Below are positions 1 to 8,918 of a DNA stretch of 64,000 nucleotides, in pieces. How positions within the stretch are numbered: position 1 is the stretch's first letter; the number at the start of each line of letters is the position of its first letter. The position numbers and the translations under genes are program-made. The stretch is from Acidobacteriaceae bacterium (GTDB lineage: Bacteria; Acidobacteriota; Terriglobia; Terriglobales; Acidobacteriaceae). The notes beneath the pieces were generated by a model. That model worked only from the letters and a program-made list of their open reading frames with translations. It ran no database searches and had not been told where the DNA came from. The stretch is from NCBI GenBank assembly GCA_025360645.1, contig JANYBT010000044.1, positions 24,934 to 88,933 on the forward strand, in the 5' to 3' direction.

Positions 1-83
1 AGGCCCACAATGCCAGCGCCGATCACGGCGACGTCGTAGCCAGTGGAGCTTTTCGGCGCGGGATGTGGATCGGACAAAGACAA
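1..83 (-). CDS. FAD/NAD(P)-dependent oxidoreductase, N-terminal fragment (runs off window)
   Basis: Only the first residues lie in the window. Read on the minus strand they end in GYDVAVIGAGIVG, the dinucleotide-binding beta-alpha-beta fingerprint (GxGxxG) typical of the extreme N-terminus of FAD-dependent amine oxidase or glycine oxidase-like enzymes. No ATG is seen in frame. I placed the start at a TTG (81-83), with another TTG at 75-77. The frame stays open further upstream, so the start could lie towards 190, next to the stop of the following gene. The substrate cannot be told from this fragment. Confidence 0.55.
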   Translation of the reverse strand, partial: MSLSDPHPAPKSSTGYDVAVIGAGIVG

Positions 84-193
84 GAGGGAAGACTGAGCGC
101 TTCCACCCCGATCTTCCCGGAACCAGCCGGAGTTCGAGGCGCTCAGGAAATTGGTGAAACGGGGAGCGAGTGTGCGCTCCCCATCCAGTTTTC

Positions 194-3100
194 TTACATC
201 ACCGTCAGGGTCACTGTCGTGGTGTGCGTGACCCCCCCACCGGTGGCTGAGATCGTGACCGTGTAGGTCCCGGCTGCGGTCTGCTGCGTTAGCATCACTG
301 CGGCCGAAGCCGATTTCGTTGTGTCCGCCTGCGATACCGCGGTGACCGAGACAGTTGCCGGAGTCGGTACCACCGTTGGCGGTGTATAGAGACCAGCGGT
401 TGTGATGGTGCCTACGGTGGCATTGCCTCCCACCACCCCCGCCACTTCCCAATTCACCGCCGTGTTGGTGGTGTTGGTGACCGTCGCAGTGAACTGCTTG
501 GTCTGCGTGGTGAACAAGGTGGCGGTTGTGGGGGTGATGGTGACCGCTACTGCCGGCGGCGGCGGAGGCGTGCTGTTGCTGGAACCACAAGCCGGCAACA
601 GAATGAGGGGCGCGATCATCAGCGTCAGCATGAGCAGCGTTGCCCCGGTTCGGCGGCGAAGCGGCGCGCTGAAGAATATCCCGAACGCCAGTCCGAAAGC
701 CGACATCACCAGCGCCAGCGGAGTGTGATCCGGTTGCGTACTGGCGGTGGGGACGATCCGGTTGGAGGCGTTGGGTCCATTCGTGCTGATGGTGAGCACG
801 CTCGCGGTTCCACCCGGAGTGACGGTCGTCGGGTTGAACAAGCACGCCGCCCCGGCGGGAAGACCCGCGGTGCATGACAGAGTCACTGTGTTGGTGTTGG
901 CGCCTCCGACGGACGCAGCCGTCACGTTGTAGCTGGCGGATTGTCCCGCGCTGACCGTGCCTTTGATCACGCTGGTTCCCACGCTAAAGTCCGGCAGGGA
1001 AGTGAAGACCAGCGCAGCAGAATGGGTGGTTTTCGCGGTGTCGGTTCCGGTGGCGACGATATTGAAAGTCGTGGTTCGCTCGGAGGTGTCGCCGAGAGTG
1101 ACGGTGAAGGTTGCGCCCACCGCGGTCGGCGTGACCGAAGACGGCGAGATGCTGCAGGTGGCCGGGTGTCCAGAGCCGCAGGTCAGGGTTACCGCGCTGC
1201 TGTAGGAGTTGATGGAAGTCAGCGTACCCGTAACCGTCGTGGTTTGATTGACCACTGCGGAAGGAGTACCGCTGTTCAACAGCAAGGTGAAGTCCGCAAC
1301 CGGTGAGGTCACATTCGCGGTGAAGGTCCTGGTCTTGGCCGAAGGATCCCCAGAGGTGGTGCCCGAGACGGTGATTGTCGAATTCCCCAGGGTGGCGCCC
1401 GCAGCCGCAGTGATGGTCAAGGTGACGGTGACCGGTACGGTTGCAGTTGGGCTGACCGAAGCGCTGGGCGAGAAGTTGCAAGTGATGGTGGACGAACCCG
1501 CGCAGGCGAGTGCGACCGCGCCGTTAAACGACCCGGCAGCCGTCACTTGGAAGGTGCTGGAGGCCGTCGAAGTTGTGCCCTGCTGCACCTTGATGGTGCC
1601 CGGCGAGATCGCGGCCAAGTCAAAGTCCACTACGTGCAGCACGACCGCGGCATCGTGCACGGTGTTGCCGGTGTCGGAACCCACTCCGTGAACGTTGAAG
1701 TTGTAGTCGCCGGCCGTGCCCTTGGCGGTGACCGTGTAGGTTGCGCCCCCCGCCGTGGGGGTCAGTTTGGCTGGGGCCACCGAGCAAGTGCTGGGAAGCG
1801 GATTAGGATTGCCAACGCAACTCAGTGTCACCTGGCTGTTGTAGCTGTTGAGTGAAGTCAGCGTGCCGCTGAACGAAGCGGTCTGCGTGGGAAACATGGT
1901 CTGCGGCGAGTTGGAAACTGCGTTGGTGTAATCGGCGGAGGCCAGCAGATTGAATTCCCAGATACCGCGACCATACGTGGAAGCGCGCAACCTCTTCATC
2001 CCGGTCGTCTGGAAAATACGCAAAGCTGTCACCGGTGCGTTGGGCAGGTATCCGACTGCGCCCGGCGCTGGAATCGGACCGACTTCGGTCCAGGCTGGGG
2101 TCGTCCCAGTAGTCGGACTCACAAAGATGCCGACATCGGTGCCGACGTAGACGTTGGTGGCTTGCGAGTCCACCACCAGAGAGTTGACCGGCGCATCGGG
2201 TAGCGTTCCTGTCCAGTTGACCCAGGTTCCGCCCGCGTCGGTAGTCTTGAATACATGGCCCACGCCGAAGCCCATGATGCCCACATAGGCGGTTTTGCCA
2301 GTGGCATCGGACTGATCCATCGCAACCGTGGGAATGGGGAAGAATCCGGGATTGATGGAGCCGGTAACGGCATTGAACGTCGAGGTGCCCCCCGCAGCGT
2401 TGGTGGTGACAAAAACGTTTCCGCCCACGCTGGTCAAACTGCCTGTCCCATCGGTGGTGGCCCACACCACATTGGAGAAGCCGTTTGTGTCTTTCGGTCC
2501 ACCGGCGTCCAGGCCGTGCACCAGATTGATTTCATTGCCGAAGCACCTGAAACCCGTTCCGTCAAAGTAGTCGCTCAATGCGGTAAACGCACCGCCGCCC
2601 AATCGCGGTCCCCGCCATACCCGGCAGGTGCCAATCAGAATAGCCGTAGTGGACTGCGGGTCCAGAATATAGGGGAAGTAAAACGCACCATCGTCGCCAG
2701 CCAGATCGGTGCTGGAAATTACAGGATTCCAACTGTTTTGGCTGCAGGCAGCGCCGGCGGAGCAGTTATTGATAACGAGGCTGCCATTGCCGCCGTCGGG
2801 GTTCGAGGTGAACCAACTGGATCCCGAGTTGGGGTCAATGGCATTGAAGCCGCCATCCCCGCCCAGCACATTCAGCCAGCTGGTCTTGCTTCCCGCCGAA
2901 GCGGTTCCGGGAGAGCCGTTGTCTTGCGTGCCTCCCAACAATTGCGCCGGATCGGTGGGGTGAACCGAGAACGAAACGAACTCAGTCATGGAACCCAGAG
3001 TGGTGTTCAGACTGTCAAATTGATTGCTGCCAGTGCAGGCCCCGGTGGTCAGGTCCGTGAAGCCGTCGAGGGTGCGATAGATGCCGCCGTCATTCGCGAA

Positions 3101-4624
3101 ATAACCGATCGCCTTGCCGCTGGCGATCATGAAATCCAGATGGTGCTGGTCCGGGTGCACATGCGCGATTCCGCCAAAGGTCGGGGCGCATCCGTAAACG
3201 TGGGTCAGGTTCAAGAACGAGTTGGCCGAATTGGCTGTATTGTCGTTGCAGGTTGGAAAGGCGCTCGTGATCGTGCACTTGTAGAGATTGATGGTGCCGG
3301 CATAAACGTCCGTGGCCGTGGCGCCGTTGGGCACTGCAGCGATCTCCAGATTGTAGGTACCTTGCGAGATGCCACAGCCGCCCGCCTCTCCGCAACCGAT
3401 AATCCCATTTTCATTCAAAGGGGTCCAGGAGCCCCCGCCGTCTAGAGACTTGTAGATGCCTCCGTCCACCTCCGCTCCGTTGTTATCCAGGGAAATGATC
3501 CAGGTGTACATCTCGTTCCGTCCGGCGACGACTGCCGTTTCCGCCCGGTAGATGGGGCAGAGGGAAGACGTCCCGGTGGCTGGGCATTTGGCCGCGGTCA
3601 AGGTGTTCAACGGCTGGATCGCGAGCCGGGTCCAATTGATGCCGTCGGTGGAGGAATACATGCCGTGATAGCGCAGCCAGGCATAGAATTTTCCCGCCAT
3701 CGCGTTGTAAACCACGCTGGAGACCGAACCGGGATCCACCGTAGTTCCCCCATCCTTCACGCTGGCATACTTCCATGTCGCCCCCGCGTCTTGCGAGTAG
3801 TAGATGCCGCGGTTCAAAGTCACGGGGGTTTCTTTGCCGGTAAGGATGCCCACGTAGGCGGCTGCGGCGGCGGCCACCACCAGGTTGGGGTTCGCGGCGC
3901 TGAAGGCAATCTTGCTGAATCCGAAACCGGCGAAGGAGCGCCCATCGGCGGAAGATGTAATCAGGTTCCAGCTGCTGCCACTGTCGGTCGAACGCAGAAT
4001 GCCCAAGCCGTAGTAAGAGTCCACCGAACTATTGGTCTCACCAGTGCCAACCAGCACCACGCCGGTACCGCCGGGTTGAACCGCGATCGCGCCCACAGCC
4101 AGCGTGGCTTGGGCGTCAATCTGCGAGGTCCATACCACCGACGATGGACTAGCCGCTGCCGCGTTGGTGGATTTCCACACTCCGCCGTAAGCGCCGCCAA
4201 TATACACCGTGTTGCCGGTGGAGTCGGAGGGATCGATCGCGACGGCGGTGGCACGGCCGGAAACGTCATGATAGTCCTGGGTGCCGTCCTGGAAAGCGTC
4301 GGAGGCGAGCGGCGCGGGGCCGAGCGGGACCCATGTTGCCGTGGCGGCCGCCGGGCCCAAGCCCTTCGCACTGAAGGCCGCGAACTGCCGGGCGCGCAAC
4401 GCCAGCTTCTGCTGGTGGGCGCGCAGACGCAGCGCGGCCGCAGACTGGCCCTTCACTTCGCGGCCCTTGCGGAAATACTGCTCACGCAGGTCCTCGCGAT
4501 CGCGATCGTTCTCTGCAATCGAATCACGGTAAGGACTCACCTTGGAGCCTTGGGCAAGTGCTGGCGTGGAGGCGATGGCAAAAAGCAGGAGGGCGGACAA
4601 GCTGCGGAGCAGAATGCTTTTCAT
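194..4624 (-). CDS. Secreted beta-propeller (BNR/VPS10-like) protein with Ig-like repeats
   Basis: A 1476-residue exported protein. Residues 1-25 form a signal peptide (charged start, hydrophobic core, ALAQ at the cleavage site). About residues 90-920 contain repeated Asp-box-like strands such as STDSGSSW, SQDAGATW, SLDGGGSW and TTDAGGTW, as in sialidase/VPS10-type propellers. About 930-1330 hold several Ig-like repeats rich in Thr/Ser/Val. Around 1320-1346 there are two hydrophobic stretches with an RRR between them, the second ending in a lipobox-like LLPAC (Cys1346). A proline run and a last Ig-like unit ending in TVTLTVM follow. The architecture recalls large secreted proteins common in Acidobacteria. 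Catalytic sialidase residues are not evident, so the role is probably surface binding or adhesion (inference). Confidence 0.85.
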   Translation of the reverse strand: MKSILLRSLSALLLFAIASTPALAQGSKVSPYRDSIAENDRDREDLREQYFRKGREVKGQSAAALRLRAHQQKLALRARQFAAFSAKGLGPAAATATWVPLGPAPLASDAFQDGTQDYHDVSGRATAVAIDPSDSTGNTVYIGGAYGGVWKSTNAAAASPSSVVWTSQIDAQATLAVGAIAVQPGGTGVVLVGTGETNSSVDSYYGLGILRSTDSGSSWNLITSSADGRSFAGFGFSKIAFSAANPNLVVAAAAAAYVGILTGKETPVTLNRGIYYSQDAGATWKYASVKDGGTTVDPGSVSSVVYNAMAGKFYAWLRYHGMYSSTDGINWTRLAIQPLNTLTAAKCPATGTSSLCPIYRAETAVVAGRNEMYTWIISLDNNGAEVDGGIYKSLDGGGSWTPLNENGIIGCGEAGGCGISQGTYNLEIAAVPNGATATDVYAGTINLYKCTITSAFPTCNDNTANSANSFLNLTHVYGCAPTFGGIAHVHPDQHHLDFMIASGKAIGYFANDGGIYRTLDGFTDLTTGACTGSNQFDSLNTTLGSMTEFVSFSVHPTDPAQLLGGTQDNGSPGTASAGSKTSWLNVLGGDGGFNAIDPNSGSSWFTSNPDGGNGSLVINNCSAGAACSQNSWNPVISSTDLAGDDGAFYFPYILDPQSTTAILIGTCRVWRGPRLGGGAFTALSDYFDGTGFRCFGNEINLVHGLDAGGPKDTNGFSNVVWATTDGTGSLTSVGGNVFVTTNAAGGTSTFNAVTGSINPGFFPIPTVAMDQSDATGKTAYVGIMGFGVGHVFKTTDAGGTWVNWTGTLPDAPVNSLVVDSQATNVYVGTDVGIFVSPTTGTTPAWTEVGPIPAPGAVGYLPNAPVTALRIFQTTGMKRLRASTYGRGIWEFNLLASADYTNAVSNSPQTMFPTQTASFSGTLTSLNSYNSQVTLSCVGNPNPLPSTCSVAPAKLTPTAGGATYTVTAKGTAGDYNFNVHGVGSDTGNTVHDAAVVLHVVDFDLAAISPGTIKVQQGTTSTASSTFQVTAAGSFNGAVALACAGSSTITCNFSPSASVSPTATVPVTVTLTITAAAGATLGNSTITVSGTTSGDPSAKTRTFTANVTSPVADFTLLLNSGTPSAVVNQTTTVTGTLTSINSYSSAVTLTCGSGHPATCSISPSSVTPTAVGATFTVTLGDTSERTTTFNIVATGTDTAKTTHSAALVFTSLPDFSVGTSVIKGTVSAGQSASYNVTAASVGGANTNTVTLSCTAGLPAGAACLFNPTTVTPGGTASVLTISTNGPNASNRIVPTASTQPDHTPLALVMSAFGLAFGIFFSAPLRRRTGATLLMLTLMIAPLILLPACGSSNSTPPPPPAVAVTITPTTATLFTTQTKQFTATVTNTTNTAVNWEVAGVVGGNATVGTITTAGLYTPPTVVPTPATVSVTAVSQADTTKSASAAVMLTQQTAAGTYTVTISATGGGVTHTTTVTLTVM

Positions 4625-4693
4625 GTCACTAACTTTCTGGGAGAAATCTAGAATATGACACTAAGCGCGTTGGAACCAAGAGTCAATTGGGGT

Positions 4694-4713
4694 GGTCACA
4701 GTTGTCTGTGACC
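4694..4713. other. Perfect hairpin between macB permease gene and propeller gene
   Basis: An 8-bp perfect stem, GGTCACAG / CTGTGACC, with a TTGT loop. It sits in the 212-bp gap between the end of the MacB permease gene and the start of the secreted propeller gene, both on the minus strand. No T-run follows on the minus strand, so it is not a classical intrinsic terminator. It could be a regulator site or a structured 5' leader. Confidence 0.4.
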
Positions 4714-4836
4714 GGGGGTGGTATTGCAGGCGCAGGCCTAAAGGCAGGTCTGGGAGAGGGGACTTGGGTCTCGCTTGAAACACGGCCAACCCTCCAGGGA
4801 ATGTTAGTGCCAACCCCAAAACCCAAGCCTCAATAT

Positions 4837-6057
4837 CTACTCATAGCGCAAGGCTTCGATCGGATCCAGTCGCGCCGCCTTGCGCGCGGGGTAGAAGCCG
4901 AAGAAGATTCCGACCGCTCCCGAGAACAAAGCTGCAGCCGCAATCGCGGTGGTGGAAACCAGCACCGGCCAACCCAGAGTCTGAGTGATCAGGTACGACA
5001 CGCCGATGCCGATGGCAATACCAATGCCGCCACCAATCAGGCTGAGCACGATCGCTTCAATCAGAAACTGCTGCTGCACATCGCCTTCGGTGGCGCCGAT
5101 GGCCATGCGGATACCGATCTCCCGGGTACGCTCGGTGACGGACACCAGCATGATGTTCATGATGCCGATGCCGCCGACGATCAAAGAGATGCTGGCAATG
5201 GAAGCCAGCAACACGGTGAATAGCCGCGACTGTTGGTCGGCGAGGTCGGCCATATCCGCTAGATTACGGACAAAGAAGTCGTCATCCGAACCCGGCCGAA
5301 TGCGATGGCGGTCCCGCAACAGGGAGGCGATTTGCTGCTGGGCGATGTAACTGCCCTGGCGCGATACCGCCGATACAATAATCCAGCGCAGCCAGGGTTG
5401 TCCGGTGATCTTCTTCTGCAGCGTGGTGATGGGGACGAAGATGTTGTCATCCTGATCGTCACCGCCCGCGGCGGAAGTCCCTTTCGTGACCAACACCCCC
5501 ACCACTTTGAAGGGGAGATTATTGATGCGCATGGTCTGGCCCAGCGGGTCGGTGGCGCCGAATAGGTTCTTGCGCACGGTCTCGCCGATGACGGCGACGT
5601 TGGCCACGGATTCTCCATCCGCCTGGCTGAACGAAGCTCCCTCCTGAAACGCCCAGGTGCGAATGTCGAAGTACTGGGGTTCGGTGCCATTGACCCGGGT
5701 GTTCCAGTTGTCATTGCCGAACACTACCTGCGCGCTGGCGGTGGCTCCGGGCGCGGCCGCTTTCACTGCGGGACACTCGCGCACAATGGCCTGTTCGTCT
5801 TCGTAAATCAGGGTTTTGGTGGCCCCCCATCCCATGTGCATCCCGCCGCGCGAAATGGTGCCGGAGCCGACAAACAGCATGTTGGATCCCATCGCCGCGA
5901 TCTGCTGTTGCGCCTGCGCCTGCGCTCCCTGGCCCACGCTCACCATGGCAATGACGGCAGCCACCCCAATGATGATGCCCAGCATGGTGAGCGCCGAGCG
6001 CATCTTGTTGCGGGCCAAAGCTCGCATCGCAATTCGAAGTATGGCTACGATTTCCAT
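4837..6057 (-). CDS. macB: MacB-type ABC transporter permease (FtsX domain)
   Basis: A 406-residue inner-membrane permease: N-terminal TM helix (about residues 17-40, with LGIIIGVAAVIAMVS), a periplasmic MacB core domain (about 45-240), then a C-terminal FtsX domain with three TM helices and the typical ending ARKAARLDPIEALRYE. With the ATPase and adaptor upstream it forms a tripartite MacAB-type exporter for macrolides, lipopeptides or similar; the substrate is unknown. The ATPase is a separate gene, unlike E. coli MacB where both are fused. I chose ATG 6055-6057, which has GGGAGAG 6-7 bases upstream; an ATG five codons further up would overlap that Shine-Dalgarno sequence. Confidence 0.92.
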   Translation of the reverse strand: MEIVAILRIAMRALARNKMRSALTMLGIIIGVAAVIAMVSVGQGAQAQAQQQIAAMGSNMLFVGSGTISRGGMHMGWGATKTLIYEDEQAIVRECPAVKAAAPGATASAQVVFGNDNWNTRVNGTEPQYFDIRTWAFQEGASFSQADGESVANVAVIGETVRKNLFGATDPLGQTMRINNLPFKVVGVLVTKGTSAAGGDDQDDNIFVPITTLQKKITGQPWLRWIIVSAVSRQGSYIAQQQIASLLRDRHRIRPGSDDDFFVRNLADMADLADQQSRLFTVLLASIASISLIVGGIGIMNIMLVSVTERTREIGIRMAIGATEGDVQQQFLIEAIVLSLIGGGIGIAIGIGVSYLITQTLGWPVLVSTTAIAAAALFSGAVGIFFGFYPARKAARLDPIEALRYE

Positions 6058-6094
6058 AAATTTCTCTCCCACCGCGGTGCGGCCGAGTCTCGTC

Positions 6095-6880
6095 CTAATC
6101 TTCCAGGGTGGGCAGGTTTTTCAATACTTCGGAGGCCAGAGGACGGTTCTTGACCGGCGTATCATGGCGAATTCTGCCATCGCGGAACTCAATGGTCCGG
6201 GTGGCAAACTGGGAAATGTCGGGCTCGTGCGTCACCAGGACCACGGTCAGTCCCCCTAGGTTCAGGTTTTGGAACACATCCATGATCTCGACCGAGGTGC
6301 GGCTGTCGAGGTTCCCGGTGGGTTCGTCCGCCAGCAGGATGGCAGGCCGATTGACTAGGGCGCGGGCGATGGCCACGCGCTGCTGTTGTCCGCCGGAAAG
6401 CTGCGACGGGTAATGCAGCTTGCGTTCTCCCAGGCCTACCAGTTCGAGAGCTTCGTGAGCGCGCCTCTGGCCTTCGGCGTGCGTGATGTGCGCATAAAGA
6501 GTAGGCAGCTCCACGTTTTCCAACGCCGTGGTGCGCGACAGCAGGTTGAATCCCTGGAAGACAAAACCAATTTTCTTGTTGCGGATGGAAGCCAGATCCT
6601 TCTTGCTGAAGCGCTGCACGTCAATTTCTTCCAGAAAGTACTCGCCGGAACTGAGCGTGTCGAGGCACCCGACAATATTCATAAAGGTAGACTTACCGCT
6701 GCCGCTGGCGCCCATGATGGCGACAAACTCGCCGCGGTGGATTTCTACGTTCACGCCACGCAGGGCATGCACGCGGGTCTCGCCCAGTTCGTAATATTTG
6801 TGGGCGTCGGCTACGCGAATGATGGCATTCGTCGCCGGCGCCTGTGCCGGGTGCGTGTCGGGTTGGGAAATGGTTGCCAT
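6095..6880 (-). CDS. MacB-type ABC transporter ATP-binding protein
   Basis: A 261-residue ABC ATPase of the LolD/MacB group. It carries Walker A GASGSGKST, signature LSGGQQQR and Walker B with D-loop (ILLADEPTGNLD), followed by the switch histidine in VLVTHEPDI. An extra 20 residues rich in Ala/Pro/Thr precede the domain. It lies between the adaptor gene (3 bases upstream) and the permease gene (about 37 bases downstream), so the three are almost certainly one transcript. It should power the FtsX-type permease by mechanotransmission at the inner membrane. Confidence 0.94.
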   Translation of the reverse strand: MATISQPDTHPAQAPATNAIIRVADAHKYYELGETRVHALRGVNVEIHRGEFVAIMGASGSGKSTFMNIVGCLDTLSSGEYFLEEIDVQRFSKKDLASIRNKKIGFVFQGFNLLSRTTALENVELPTLYAHITHAEGQRRAHEALELVGLGERKLHYPSQLSGGQQQRVAIARALVNRPAILLADEPTGNLDSRTSVEIMDVFQNLNLGGLTVVLVTHEPDISQFATRTIEFRDGRIRHDTPVKNRPLASEVLKNLPTLED

Positions 6881-6883
6881 AAA

Positions 6884-8263
6884 CTATCGCCTCGCCGGAG
6901 TGGCTGCCGCGCCCGGCGGTCGGCCGCCACTACTGGCCGTCATCGCGCCGGTCACCAGGTTATCGCCGTCATTGAGGCTGCCCTTCAATACCTGCGCTAC
7001 TTCGGTAAGGGTGTGGTCGGTAATTCCGGTGCGGATGCGCACCGGCTCCAGCGTCTTATCGTCGCGCAGCTTCCAGATCACGGCGACATCAAGCCGGGGA
7101 GTTCGCGGCCCGCCCGCTTCGTTGCCTGCGGAAGCGTTTTGCGCGCGCGATTGCTTGCCGGCTGCGCCGGCAGACCCGCCCTCGGGCGCGGCCGCTCGCG
7201 CGCTCTCGTCTCCGCTATCCAATCCGTACTTCTTGTAAAGCGCCCGGATTTCGTCCGCCTTCAGGTCGGGCTTGTAACGCACCGCGGCATTGGGGACGCG
7301 CAGCGCATCCGCCGCATTGGCCACTGGAATCGTGATGTAGGCGGTCATGCCAGGGAAAAGCTTGAGATCGGGATTGTCGAAGTCGATCACCGTGTTGTAG
7401 GTGACCACGTTCTGCACTACGGTCGCGTTGAGGCGCACTTGTGAGACTTTTCCCGAGAAGCTGTCTTTGGGAAATGCGTCCACCTTGAACAAAACCGGCT
7501 GGCCGGGACGGATCATGCCCACGTCAGACTCGTCGGTGTTGGTATACACCTGCATCTTGGTCAAATCCTGTGCGATGGTGAACAGGGTGGGCGCTTGCAA
7601 TGAGGCTGCCACGGTCTGGCCAACATCCACGTTGCGGGCAATCACCGTGCCGTCGATGGGAGCATGGATGGTGGTGTAGTTGAGATTGGTTTGCGCCACC
7701 GAGACCGCAGCTTCATTCTGGGTGACCTGCGCCAGCGCCTGTGTGATCTGGGCTTTGGCCGCGGACACGCCTGCCACCGAAGAGTCGGCATTGGCTCTGG
7801 CCAGATCGAGTTGCTGAGGGCTCATCACCCCCGCTTTCGCCAGACCGTCGGTGCGCTCGAAATCTGCTTTGGCTTGTAAAGCTGTGGCCGCCGCTTTCTC
7901 CAAATTGGCTCGCGCGGCAGCGAGATTGGCCTGTGCATTCGCCAGGTTGGCTTTCGCCTGCAGCATGGTTCCGTCAAACAAGGCGGGGTCAATCTGCGCC
8001 ACTACTTGACCCTTCTTCACCCGGGAATTGAAGTCTACGAAGAGTTTGGAGATGGTGCCAGAAACCTGCGATCCTACTTGGACCGTGGTCACCGCGTTGA
8101 TGGTCCCGGTGGCCTCCACCACTTGGCGGATGGAACCGCGATCGGCTTTGACCGTGAAGTATTGCGGCTTGTCGTTGCCTTTGACCACGAACGACGCGGA
8201 GACCGCGATGAGGATGACGATGACAACGACGAACAAAACCACAGCCCAGCGGCGTTTAAACAT
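6884..8263 (-). CDS. macA: MacA-like periplasmic adaptor (HlyD family)
   Basis: 459 residues. One N-terminal membrane anchor (about 7-27) is followed by the split biotinyl-lipoyl domain (VQVGSQVSGTISKL and IHAPIDGTVIARNVDVGQTV), an alpha-helical hairpin rich in Ala/Lys/Gln between them, then beta-barrel and membrane-proximal domains. The stretch at about 340-395 is a low-complexity Ala/Gly/Ser insertion not usual for MacA. It is the first gene of the macA / ATPase / permease operon. It should link the MacB complex to an outer-membrane TolC-type channel; no channel gene is seen in this window. Confidence 0.92.
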   Translation of the reverse strand: MFKRRWAVVLFVVVIVILIAVSASFVVKGNDKPQYFTVKADRGSIRQVVEATGTINAVTTVQVGSQVSGTISKLFVDFNSRVKKGQVVAQIDPALFDGTMLQAKANLANAQANLAAARANLEKAAATALQAKADFERTDGLAKAGVMSPQQLDLARANADSSVAGVSAAKAQITQALAQVTQNEAAVSVAQTNLNYTTIHAPIDGTVIARNVDVGQTVAASLQAPTLFTIAQDLTKMQVYTNTDESDVGMIRPGQPVLFKVDAFPKDSFSGKVSQVRLNATVVQNVVTYNTVIDFDNPDLKLFPGMTAYITIPVANAADALRVPNAAVRYKPDLKADEIRALYKKYGLDSGDESARAAAPEGGSAGAAGKQSRAQNASAGNEAGGPRTPRLDVAVIWKLRDDKTLEPVRIRTGITDHTLTEVAQVLKGSLNDGDNLVTGAMTASSGGRPPGAAATPARR

Positions 8264-8459
8264 TCCAGTTGCACAGTCCTTTTAGGAAATCGCGAGCCAC
8301 AGAAAAGTACTCTTCTATAATTTCACAAAACCGGCTGGCGATGCGGAAGTGCGGCCGGGTTTACCAAGTTTTACAATTGGCGGGGCGACGCAAGGCTGGT
8401 TCCCGCTGGCCCAGCTTATCGCGGAACGCGGCTAAGCCCAGGCTGCGAAAAGGTGATAA

Positions 8460-8486
8460 TCGTATTGACAACGCGTATCGATACGA
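8460..8486. promoter_or_regulatory. Palindromic operator-like site upstream of the molybdate regulator gene
   Basis: This AT-rich region holds the perfect 12-bp palindrome CGTATCGATACG (8474-8485). The half-site TCGTAT at 8460-8465 is inverted as ATACGA at 8481-8486, and another CGTAT lies at 8494-8498, just before the ATG at 8501. It sits in the 237-bp gap between divergent macA and the Mop-domain regulator, where an autoregulatory or molybdate-responsive operator would be expected. Binding by the neighbouring regulator is inference. Confidence 0.5.
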
Positions 8487-8500
8487 CTAAAAACGTATTT

Positions 8501-8914
8501 ATGGTGGAGCGCCTGCTCAAGCCTCGCGAAGCTGCCCAGGTCTTGGGCGTCAGTTATCCGGCCCTGAAGCAATGGCTGTATCACGGCAAGGTGAAGAGCG
8601 TGAAGACCCCGGGCGGGCACCATCGTATTCCCCAGGCCGAACTGGATCGCTACTTGCACCGTGCGGGCAAAAAACCCGGGCCAGGGGTGCGCGCCGGCTT
8701 CCGAAGCATCAGCGGGCGCAACCAGTTGGTGGGCCGGATTGTCGAAGTCAAGACCAGCGGGCTAATGGGGCAGGTGGTGATCTCCATTGGTGGACAGCAC
8801 ATCACTTCGCTGATCTCCGCCGACGCCGTCCATGAGATGGGATTGAAGCGCGGGCAGACCGCTACGGCGCTGATCAAAGCCACCGAGGTAATGATCATTC
8901 GAGTAGGAGAATAG
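8501..8914 (+). CDS. Molybdate-responsive regulator: excisionase-type HTH plus Mop (TOBE) domain
   Basis: 137 residues from ATG 8501. Residues 1-50 form a MerR/excisionase-type helix-turn-helix (LKPREAAQVLGVSYPALKQW with GGHHRIP wing). About residues 68-137 form a Mop/TOBE molybdate-binding domain (NQLVGRIVEVKTSGLMGQVV ... IKATEVMIIRVGE). This is the architecture of short ModE-like regulators rather than of E. coli ModE. It lies 4 bases upstream of modA and probably controls the mod operon according to molybdate or tungstate supply. Upstream in-frame codons to 8453 run through the palindromic site and are unlikely to be translated. Confidence 0.85.
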   Translation: MVERLLKPREAAQVLGVSYPALKQWLYHGKVKSVKTPGGHHRIPQAELDRYLHRAGKKPGPGVRAGFRSISGRNQLVGRIVEVKTSGLMGQVVISIGGQHITSLISADAVHEMGLKRGQTATALIKATEVMIIRVGE

Positions 8915-8918
8915 TCGA

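Noticed and set aside
2255..3445. 396-residue plus-strand frame antisense to the secreted propeller gene
   Set aside because: Shadow frame; Gly/Arg/Ala-rich without domain, while the minus strand encodes a complete exported protein.
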